Made by a program: the position numbers and the translations under genes | The notes under the pieces: model-generated | What the model was told of the DNA's origin: nothing | Database searches by the model: none | Seen by the model: the letters and a program-made list of their open reading frames with translations, nothing else | Shown here: piece by piece, positions 47,446-59,000 of the stretch | How the letters are laid out: the number at the start of each line of letters is the position of its first letter | Position numbering within the stretch: position 1 is the stretch's first letter | Assembly (NCBI RefSeq): GCF_905220415.1 | Contig: NC_059568.1 | Span: 11,780,001 to 11,844,000 of the forward strand | DNA length: 64,000 nt | Direction: 5' to 3' | Origin: Colias croceus | Taxonomy: Eukaryota; Arthropoda; Insecta; Lepidoptera; Pieridae

Positions 47446-47813
47446 GTTTATTGTATAATATACAGTACATTGTAGATAGTATTAGACCGAGATATTGACA
47501 CAAAATTTCGAGTCATTTGTAACAGGATGGCGGTTCTACAGGGGTCTTAGTACGCAATGATAAAAAGAAAAACGATAGTGTGAACGCTGGTACCGGCGGC
47601 ATAGTCGCGTGGGCGTTAGTCGAACTCGTCGGAAAAATAGCGAAGTCAAACGATTTGTAACACAAAAATTTTAGAATTTACCGATAGCCCATAAAAAAAA
47701 GTAGGCGGTAGTGTCATGCCATACTTTTCCAGTGTGACTTACAGCCCGCCATACCGACGCGAATGTGTTGATTTAAAACAAACAAACAAACATAAAACAG
47801 GGCAGTAATTAAA

Positions 47814-48152
47814 GTGGCATATGAAAAGCCCTTCCGATTTCCAAAAAAACAATTGTACCTAGAAACCGGTCAACTTAGTGTACGGAAGGCGCTCATTTTA
47901 AAATTTCACAAGTCAGCTGCTAGAACAATAAATAATCCGGGAAGTAGACGTCTTACATGGAAAGCTCCTACCACTCGCACCTCTTTTGCTTATAAATTCT
48001 TCTCTTTCCTGGGTCCTTACTTATATACTAAAATCAACATTATATTAAATATTTTTAGAATGACTAGATGGAAATTAAAAAAGTCCCTTAAAGTATGGAT
48101 GCAAGGCCTTGCCTATATTCAGACTGAAGAGTTTTTGAAATTGGAAGCATGA
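47814..48152 (+). pseudogene. C-terminal tail of a non-LTR reverse transcriptase, copy 2
   Basis: Duplicate of 33950-34288; a 112-codon frame that starts with ATG-AAA-AGC context and keeps YKFFSFLGPYLYTKIN and IQTEEFL. No catalytic part. Confidence 0.5.
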
Positions 48153-48723
48153 GACAACTAGAAAATTATTTACAATATTGATGTACACACATACTCACAC
48201 ACACACACACCCCACACCACACATGAACATACTCGCATGTTTAAGTTTGCATTGAGTTTTATTATAGTAGTTAGCATGAATTTATATATTTTAATGAATT
48301 TATATTGTCATTAAGTAATAAAAATAAAAAATTGGTTTGTATAGAAGATTTTTAATGTAATGTTTATTTTCTTAGCCTATGGAATAAAATGTACCACTGG
48401 AAGATACTTGTTCCCACGACACAGGGAATCCTAGGAGCAAGGGTTTTCAATTTCTATGCATCTTATATTTTGGAAATAAAGTTTATTGTTTAATGTTTAT
48501 TTGTACCAGGCTAACTTTTGAACAGGTAACCATCGTCGTGCAGCCATTTACGAAAATCGCCATGCCATACTTTTCGGACGATTCCAAATGGTCGCCATAC
48601 CGCCGAAACTACTGCAAATTTTTTTTCACCGAACCATTTGTACCACCCTAAATTTTTTTTCAACAACTCCTGAATGATTATAAATAGAATTGTGATAATG
48701 CCATATCTGTGGGAGGTGGCGAA

Positions 48724-49822
48724 GGGTTATTGTAATTTTGCCACAAAGTTAATTCGTCACGTTTTTAAAACTCCATACATTGAAAGTAAATTCGTCACAA
48801 GCCTTAAAAAGTATGTGTAAGTTCGTCACAGGTATATTCGGGTTATTGTAAATTTGCCACAAGTAGTAAAGTACCGCCAGCAAGCAAGGCAAGTGAATTA
48901 TACCTTTCAGCCATACCTATTACCAACCAGCAATATAATGATTTACATTTTAATATTACAGTCATCATTCACATAAGGTAAATTCATCAATAACATAAGG
49001 TAAATTCATTATGGAGTCAAATTGATTTGCGCTTTTTAAAAGTTTGAAATGATTTTATATGTATTAGAATTTTTATTTTTATGGAAAACGAAAGTTAAAT
49101 TATAAAAATAATTAATGTGATTTTAACTGTGATTGATTAAGTGTCATGAACATGAAACGCGCTAGTCTGTTTGAGTTTTTTGTTAAAAAAAATTTCAACC
49201 TCCCATACAAAATTAGCATCTCACTCGAAAATTTTGTATGGGAAGCCGAATTTTTTTTTTCATTTCCGCAATATGGTTTCTTTGGGAAAGTTGCTCAGAA
49301 TGATTCCATGGTTAAAGTTTTCGGGAGGCTGTCCCTTACACCCTGTATACAAAATAGGTGAAAAATATTTTATCCTTATTTTTATACGATTGTGATAAAT
49401 ATTATAGAGCCGCTCTCATTTCATTACATTTTAAAAATATTTATAGAGAGAACTGTGATTTTTACCATTACCTATGTAGAATAATGTAGATGTTAAGTAA
49501 TACTCTTTATAACTGCTGTGAATTTTTAGAACATATACAAAATAGATGTTCCTTATGTTTTTACAAAGTCCATCGTCATCCAATTTGACTGTGATTTTTT
49601 TACATGTAAGGTTGAAAATCTAAAACTGATTAAGAAATAAACATTTTAAATTAATTTATTGTTTAATTTTTTTGCTATCTGTACTTAAATTATCGATGTG
49701 ACGAATTTACAATACTTGATATTAAATCGTGACGAATTAACTTTAAAAAAATAAAAGTGTGGCAAATTTACACATACTTTTTTAGGTGACGAATTAACTT
49801 TGTGGCAAATTTACAATAACCC
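48724..49822. mobile_element. 1.1-kb TIR element with 8-bp target duplication
   Basis: Termini are near-perfect 37-bp inverted repeats starting GGGTTATTGTAA, containing TTTGCCACAAAGTTAATT and CGTCAC. GTGGCGAA flanks both sides (48716-48723, 49823-49830) and occurs once at the copy 1 empty site near 36755. Near each end the motifs AATTCGTCAC and TTTGCCAC recur several times, like subterminal transposase-binding sites. An 8-bp duplication fits hAT, P or Merlin-type elements. No transposase ORF. Confidence 0.85.
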
Positions 49823-50057
49823 GTGGCGAATTACACATTCATTAGGATTTTTTTTTATTGTAAGATTTTATTCGTATTTTGAACGATTAGTAACAGTATG
49901 GCACTAATTTTTCCCGTAAGTTTGACGTTCAACGAATATAAATAAAAATTTTCAAAGATATAGGTGGTGGAAATCTTCACTTATATAAATTCACAGTCAA
50001 TCGGAGGTGCTTATAAATTCCCAATTCAAATATTTTCTATTCTGGAATGCTGTCGAC

Positions 50058-53034
50058 CTTCGAGGGTGCGTTGTGCGCGGGCTGCAAGCAGCCAGCGAGC
50101 CCCTTTTGCCCCTGGATTGAAGCAATAGGGCAGTCATTTGAAAATGCATTCGAATTTTCTGCCCATTTGTTACATCTGCTAACAGCGATTCTACAGTCAG
50201 TCGGTAATGCTTCTCCATTGCACCACCTCGGCGTAAATTCCGTCATCGCGTGCGCTGCGGAATCTATTGAAGATAGAACAAAAAAATGTTCTACAGTATT
50301 AAAGAATCGATCAATATCTACAAAAAAGTCCGCGATACCTGTGGTGGGTACACCATATCATAATATGTCCATCCTCAGTAGATAACTAAGTTACAACAAC
50401 AACTTTTTTACGTTTTCAAAGTAAATGGAAGTGCCGACAGTAATAAAACCATGTAATCCATACACATATTATATTAATCCTTATCCCATTAAAATATTAT
50501 GATGTTTTATTTGAAATTAAAATATTATGTTTAGACTGTTTCAATACCAGCAAAATAATTATTAAATTAAAAAAATGGATAGTATTCCATTCAAAAGATA
50601 TAACGAATTTTTAATAGTGTCTATCAGCTATCTACAGAAAATAGTATACTGTTTAATACAATGACCAGGCGTAGTGTGGGACGGGGTGAAGGTGATTTTC
50701 ATGTGATTAAAAATTAACCCGACCTCTATTAGACTTTTCACTGTCACGATATCGCTGATGAGGGTGAAACCGCAGGGCATTGCTAGTGCAAAATAATTGA
50801 ACAACACATAAAGCAGTATTCTGTAGAACCACATTTATAAGCTTTAATTTACCCGGGGCGCATTCGAGTTACATATTACTGGCAACATTATTTTAGGCGA
50901 AAGCAGCGCCCAAGGCAGCGCCGCATACTACTTCTACGAGATTCGTGTTGCCACGTGATGCCATAAATAGTATACAGATACAGATCAACTGTCAGTTATG
51001 TATCTGTGGTTAATAGCCAGTGCCAATGTTACCATTTATTGCATGAATTTTTATTTTTTACTTACAAAATATTATTAAACGCAAACTGCGATTCACGAAT
51101 GCGGTTGTCTCAATATTTATAATATTTATTTATAAATTTTTAAAAGAAAATAAAATTCAAAATATTATACATATCATAATATCATATAATGTTCCGCCAT
51201 GTAACGTGCCGTGTGTAATTGCAATCAACATGATGCATAGCGACGTGGAACTATACTAATACACGTGGTTTACCTGGGCAATGTTAATTTTATCTCATTC
51301 CGACTATAGTCACGTATCATACACCATAGCTATTATCACGATGCTCTTACTTAATTAAAATGCAATTTACTATGGCATTATTTGTAATAATTTAATTTTT
51401 ACTGTTTAATAGTCAACATAATATTGATCCAATTATTTTTATTATAACAAGCGTCAAAGACGCTATGATCCTTGCTAAATAAATAATTAAGTATTTGAAA
51501 TTCTTCATTTTGTGCAATATCAGAGATTTGTATGCCTGATAAACCAAAAAAAAAAAAAAATTTTGATTGTAAGTACATAATGTGGATAATATTTTATTTC
51601 TACGCAGGATAGTTTTAGATTACAATTCAGGGTTTTCGTCAGTTAATTTCAGTAAGTAATAAATAAAGGTAATAAAAATAAAATACCACTATAAATATAC
51701 GAACTATTTATTCAAAATTTGATCAATAATTACACTAATGATGAAAAATCTGCAACAACATAAATAATACTAATGAGTCATTAAAATAGGAGTTGTAACA
51801 ATGTGTACATGAACTTCAATGCCTGCACACTGCAAACGTGTATAATGTACATTTACTCTAACTGGACAGAATTATGTTAAGACGAACTATGTTAAGTATT
51901 TCATCAGGTTAACAAACAACAAAAATATAGATACCACAAAATAATAGCAAAACCTTAAAAATATAAGAAACTTGATTTCACTTCATAAAAAAAAAGTTAA
52001 AAATTCAATACTCCGATTATTCAACTACAAGTATTGATATTAAATAGCTCTGTTAAAATGTTAGTTCTTGTCATTGCAATATTTGTACCATGATTTCTCT
52101 TAAACCTGACATTTCATTGAACGATAATACGAATATTATGCGTTAGGAAGCTTATAAAATGTATAAATACATGAAAATTTCTTCTAAAGATATATTTAAA
52201 CGCTATAAAATTCTTTATATGAGCACAGGAACGATCTTATATACATATATTTATAGAAAAGGGTGCAAAATAGTGTATAAGGTGGGTGTGATGAGTTCAA
52301 TTCGTAAAGTAACATGGACAAATTCGATACAATCTTAATAACTAATATTCCATTACCATACACATAAACCAGACAGATCTAGCCAATCGTGTATATTTAT
52401 AATATTTGTATAATATCAAAACTTACACTTACTTGATACCACAAACTCGTTAAAGTTGATAGTCGAAAAAATATACAATAATCCTCCAAAAATACGTCAC
52501 TATTTTTAATTAATATATTTGATCTTTAACAGTCACACATTAAACACCGCTCGTATATAGTTATTATATTTAATGTGAGAATTAAGTAAGAAACGAGTAA
52601 CAGATATTGACAACAAATTGTATGATGATATGTCACCAAAGTTGTAAGCCATCATTTAAATGTACGATGTTAACAACACTCTTGTAAATAACATTGTTAG
52701 TAGCGATTTCTGATTTAAATGCTCATAATATACTTACACCTAATAAAATTAACACAGTTTTAAACTTTCACCATTAACCTCAAGCATTGTAAAGTAAAGA
52801 ATATTTGCATTGATTTGTTGCAAAAAATCAGAGAATTCAAAACATCAAAAAACATAGTTACACAACGCGTTACACCCTATAAAATATAGTGTTTTATTTC
52901 CAAACAAAAGATTGTGTCTCATTTTCTTAAACCTAAAAAATTAGCTAAGTATTGTTACAGATATATAATCTACAAGCATTATAACAACAACAAAATTGAA
53001 CTTAAGCTAGAACAATGATTTTTTTAAATTAAAA
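50058..53034. other. CPT1 3' flank, partly 3' UTR
   Basis: Downstream of the CPT1 stop on the minus strand. TTTATT (AATAAA on the minus strand) occurs near 52892 and 51707. 50047-50385 is a GC-richer patch with a 112-codon open frame on the plus strand and further frames on the minus strand; no homology recognised. Otherwise AT-rich and featureless. Confidence 0.4.
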
Positions 53035-56000
53035 CTATTTACTATTACTGGAGGTGCCTTTTATTTTCTTGTACTCATTGAAGAGTGCTTGGACGTCGTT
53101 GAGCGATCTCTCGATTTGTTTCACAAAGTTGCTTGAGCTCTGCAATAAAAAGCACAAAACAATTTTATCACATATGTATTCATTTGTGAGAAAATTATAC
53201 TATTTTAAAACATAAGTGCAGAGATGGTACAAGTTGTCTATTATACTGGAAAATAATTTAGTCAAAAAGGAGAATGCCCATGAAAGTATGGACCACAGTA
53301 TAGTGTTGCGTCAATGCCAGAGTGGTTTTGGAGGGTTCTTCGATATTCAAAAGATTTTTACCAATTGATTTTTTATGATAAAAACAGGGGTTTTCAAGAT
53401 ATTGAGAAAATGTGAATTAACCTCAAAACTTAAATAAACCCGATTTAGTTAGGTTTATGCGTGATTTAGGTAGTATTTTATCGTCTGAAGGTTATTTTTC
53501 GTTTAACATATTTAATCTATGCGTAGAGCTTATGCTTTCAGACAAAGTCTATCTGTTCATCGGCTAGTGTAGGTAGGCACCAGAAATCTTCCGGGACGGA
53601 TTTCAAGAAATCCTAAATATATATTTAAAAAATTCCAATAGAGTTTTTATTCGGTTTACATATTGTTGTTGTTGTTTGAATCATTTTTTCACTACATATT
53701 CGAAGAAAGAAACAAATAAGAAATAACTGGTTACCTACCAAGCTATGTCATAATAATATTTTTTTTTATAAATATTTATTTTATTTTACTTCACTATCTA
53801 TGTTAAAACAACCTACAGTGTATAAACAATACCTTACAGAGTGATTTTATGTTAATTGATTTTTTTGTAATTCAATGAAAACAATAATCGATATTAATAC
53901 ATTTAGCTATTTACCATAGTAAATGTCATAATAGTTACCGCTTGGTCACCGTGGTAACCGGTAATGGATAATAAATCCATGGTAACGGATCTAAACAATT
54001 ACATGTCTTATTAGATTTTACAAAACATTCCCTGATCAAAATATATTTTCCGATGGTAAGAAGGCCTCTAAATTGCCGAGATTTTTTTTAAAAGTATTTT
54101 TATCTTTATGCATGAGAAAAACTTGTACCAAAAATGTAAACGGTAATGGACACTAAATCTATAATAACGGATCTAAACAATTACATGTCTTATTAGATTT
54201 TACAAAACATTCCCTGTTCAAATTATATTTTCCGATGGTAAGAAGGCCTCTAAATTGCCGAGATTTTTTTTAATAGTATTGTTGTCTTGATGCATGAGAA
54301 AAACCAGTACCGAAAATGGGCATTCTCCTTTAATAAAAGAAGTTAAATGACAATTTTGAATATTATATTTTGTAAAAACAATATAATATTACTAAATATG
54401 TCTTTATTTCCATCTATTCCAAAGTTCGCTTTTTAAATGACTCTTTGCTATCAGCATAACTGGTTATTGTACAACTGCATTTTCTATTAAATATATATTT
54501 CAACCCACGCAAATAAAATTTAATCTAGAAATGACTTCGAATATACATTCAATTCAACAATATATCTAGTAAAAGTAGTGTGTATAAAAACCATAGATGA
54601 AAATGAACTATTTCATGGACAATAATTAATTTTTAATTTTTATTTATATTATGTATCTGAACGTTCTTCATCCGCGACTAAAACTAGCACATGTGATTCT
54701 AAAAGATCGATTGATAGATATTTAAAATGGATGCAACAAATATTTTCCACTTAACACTTACGACCAAATCGTCCCTTGCAAGCTAAAAATATTATCAAAA
54801 TTACAGTTCAGTGATTATCTGATTCCGATCATAAGTTATAAAAAATTGTAGTAATTATTTAGTAACATATGTATATAGTTTATTATTTATATCCAACATA
54901 AATTCAAGTTATGTGTGTGTAAACTGATGTGTTTTGTTGTGCGTTGCGATGTTTTATGATGCGTTGTGTCGTGTCATTATGCGTTCTGACGTGTTACGTT
55001 GTGTTGTGTCGCGTCATACTCACCGTGATCGGGCAGCTCTTCTTGCTGGACACATGGAAGAACAGCATGTCTTCACCGACGATGATGTAGGAGACGCCGT
55101 AACCGTCGTCAGCAACGGGACCGAACCCCCCACCGGCGCCCACGCACTTCGGGTACTTCTTGAGGTCCATGAGACTCGTTTGACCTTTGGAGATACATGA
55201 GAATTTATTGTTGTAGGAACAATTGTTTTAGGGGAATGAAAAAAAGATAACAAAGAATAAATTTATTTTTAAGAAAGAAAAGAAACCGTGGAATTGATAA
55301 AATTAATCTCGTTGTAGGAAGAATTATTTGAGAGAGATACACAAAGCAATAACGCAATTGTTGAACATTATCTTTGTATTTATTAATTCACTTGTAAGTA
55401 GATGTGTTGTAGAGATACGATATGGTGTGATGTTGTACAACAAAATTTGTCGTAATTCATATTACTTAAATCAAAACGGGGTTTTGGCATACCAACTATT
55501 GCAACTAAAGCGTTAACCCAATGAAAATCCAATATTTAATTAATCTATCTATATATATAAAACTCAAAGGTGACTGATATAGTGATCTATCAACGCACAG
55601 CCCAAACCACTGGACTTATCGGGCTGAAATTTGGCATACAGGTAGATGTCATATCGTAGGCGTCCCCTAAGAAAGGATTTCCCGAAATTCTTGCGGGAAC
55701 GGGGAAAAACGGGGATGCACGTACAAAGTCGTGGGCGAAAGCTAGTTATTAATAATTTACTAATTACCGTCTCTTTTGTAAGTAGTTTTACATTTACGGC
55801 TATATCAGCTCATGAAAGTTATACATTATTAATGTGATCGGAATGAATTACATAAACTATGCAACCAGATATTATATTTAAGACTCGATTTCATCAGATA
55901 AAAACAAGTTTAATATCAAGTTCAGTTACTATCGGTAAAAGTATTACAGATCTTTAATTTACTATTGTCGTTTATAAATAATCAAGGCTCTTTCAATACC

Positions 56001-59000
56001 GATAATTGTATGACGGTATAAATATGCAGATCATATACACCTAGAATAAAGAAATAAATCTTAATATATATAAATCTCGTGTCACAATGTTTGTCCTCAA
56101 TGGACTCCTAAACCACTTAACCGATTATAATAAAATTCGCACACCATGTGCAATTCGATCCAACTTGAGAGATAGGATAGTTTAAACATGTAGGTACTAC
56201 GGGCGAAGCCGGGGCGGACTACTAGTGTTAAATAAAAATAAATTGAAATAGCAAACGAACATCAGTCCATCACGACAACCATCAATTTAGTTTTGAATTT
56301 TGTTCTATTATGATTATAATATTTTCTTTTACCAATGTCCAATAATGACGCCATTACTCAAAACTTTATAGAACTATTAGTTAGTCAAATAAAATATATT
56401 ATTTACGTGTATTTTAAGCAAAAAAAAAAAAAAAACAATTTGAAAAGTAAAAATATAGTTGTAGGTTAACAAAAAAAGTATTCTCAACAAAATATTATTC
56501 GCACTATAGAAATAAATAAAAAAGAAAAAAATTCCTTCGAGCCGGATTTGAACCAGCGACCTATGGATGACTTCGTTACACTCTACAGTCCACCGCTCTA
56601 CCAACTGAGCTATCGAAGGTTGCATTAGCTGGCGCGAAAATGCACTGTAGTTTTACATACAAATATGTTTAAATATTTATAATTATCCATTTTTTTTATC
56701 CATTTTATTATCCATTTTTCTTAATTCTTGTTTTGACCATGGTCAAAACAAGACCAGCCCCCCTAGCCAAGTGGCTTTCTGTTAGCGTAGCGTTCAATAG
56801 AATAGACTACGAATGTATGAGATTGACGTAAGCTGTAGACAAACGTATCTACAGCTTACGTCAATCTCATACATTCGTAGTTAGACAAACGTATCTACAG
56901 CTTACGTCAATCTCATACATTCGTAGTCTATTCTATTGAACGCTACGCTAACAGAAAGCCACTTGGCTAGGGGGGCTGGTGCGTCAATGTGATGTAACAT
57001 ACATTCGACAAAATATATAATAATATACAAAGTTCGCCCAGCATGCTAATATTATAAATGCGAAAGTAACTCTGTCTGTCTGTTACTCAATCACGCCTAA
57101 ACTACTGAACCAATTTGCATGAAATTCGGTATGGAGATATTTTGATACGCGAGAAAGGACATAGGCTACCTTTTATTGCGAAATATGTACCACGGGCGAA
57201 GCCGGGGCGGACCACTAGTATACTATATTTAACGGGCCCATAAACTCGTCGTTGATCAATTACAAGGCTATCGTTACTCAATATCCTGATCCTCTTTATA
57301 CAACTAGCTTTTCGCCCGTCTTCGTCCGCGTTTTCAAAAAAAAAGTATAATCCCGTTCCCGTGGGATTTCCGGGATAAAACCTATCTTAATCCAAGTTAC
57401 CAACTGTTTACTGTACTACAACTACTGTTACTACAACTAAGTAATACAAGTTACAAGTTATATTTGTACTAAATTTCATTATAATCGTTTCAGTAGTTTA
57501 TGTGTGAAAACCATACATACATTCAAACCTTTCCTCTTAATAATATTAGTATAGATATATAATAATATTGAACCTCTTCATACAAACACCCATACACTTA
57601 CCATATGGTGTCTGACTGGTGGAAAGCCTCCAGGGCTCGTTGAACACCTCCTGGAGGAAGGGCGAGTCCAGCTCCAGATACTTGGAGACCACGTAGAGAC
57701 AGAACAGGTGTCTGTCAATACCACGACCGGCCATGGCATCCTGGTAGCCGAGCTGGTGCCGTTGGCTCGCTTTAAGGAACAGCTCAAGGCGGTCTTCGAT
57801 CTGTGTAAAGAATAAATATGTATTACAGTGTATTTTAAACCAGGTTTAAAAAAAGAATATGGAATTATTAACAAAAAAGTGCATCCTTTCTTAAAATTTT
57901 TTTTTTGCCATGACTGAGGTTTTTTATAAAAGTACTCTTTAGACCTAAAACCATAATATAAGGAACAAAAACGTAACCATTAATTTGCTAGATAAATAAA
58001 GAAATGTAATATAGAAAACAACGTGAATAATTTGATAAGGTACTTAACATACCGTAGAATTTGGATCCTCCATAGCCTTAACCCATTTACAGCTCTCGAT
58101 AGTACAAGACCTGACGGTTTCAGTACGACCTTCTCTAAAGAGACGAGTCATAGACGCTTCGTAGGTTAAGCAGAAATGTCCGGCATCACGGTAGTACGAA
58201 AGTTGCAGGATCATTTGTATGAACGCGTCTGGGGATACGCGGAGACCTTTCATGAATCCTGAAAAGTAGTATTAAGAGTTAGAATTATATAAATAGCAGC
58301 TTTAATAGCGGTTCTAACAACATTAAATAATGCACAGAGCACAAGCAAAAAAGTACTTGGATATATTGGAATGAGTGACATAGAGACAGTGAAATTATGT
58401 TTAAATAAAATACAAATACAACTTTAAAACTTGAAATATCAGACTCAAAATAGTTCAATTTTAACTATACAACTATCAAGAATACACCGAAAGCTGTCCA
58501 AACTGGCCGACAGCTCATCGTTCACCAACTTCCACTGCAGGCGTCTCGAGTATCAGCTGAAACCAACTCCTAACCCTTTTCCACAATATACCTCACCTTT
58601 CCCATACTTGGTGAACATGAGTATCTTCAGGTCCACATCGTTGAGTAGCTTCTGCGCCACACTATACGACATGTCAATGCTGGCCAGCAGCTCGTCGTTC
58701 GTAAGTTCCCATTGCAAGCGACTTGCTGCTGGGGGAGGAGCATCTACCGGCCCGCGGGCATTGCCGTCCTCCAAGTAACTGTTTACAGAAGCAGAAATTT
58801 AATTTTAAGAGTTTAAAGAAATTTAAAATTAAATTGCATTCAAACAGAAAAACATAAGGTTGAACTTGGTGTTTCATATTAAATGTTTTTTTTTTGGGCA
58901 TCAACTTTGGGGATCTAATATTATTTATTTTTCTTCTAGTGTAAAATTTTAGATCCTAGCTTTCTCATCATGGGACTACCCAGGTTACCAAACTCTTCAT

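Larger units (their letters stand above)
37188..50057 (+). repeat. Copy 2 of the ~12-kb tandem duplication
   Basis: Direct, nearly identical repeat of 25279-36983. It lacks the blocks at 31132-32511 and 34390-36285, and it has gained insertions at 41139-43465, 44446-44926, 46521-46706 and 48724-49822, each with an intact empty site in copy 1. A block at 45777-46178 replaces copy 1 sequence. Confidence 0.9.

Noticed and set aside
54934..55200. 88-codon plus-strand frame
   Set aside because: Antisense of the CPT1 exon at 55184-55024 plus TGTGTTGTG-type low-complexity sequence.
58431..58778. 115-codon plus-strand frame
   Set aside because: Antisense shadow of the CPT1 exon and its decayed duplicate; it did reveal the repeated segment.
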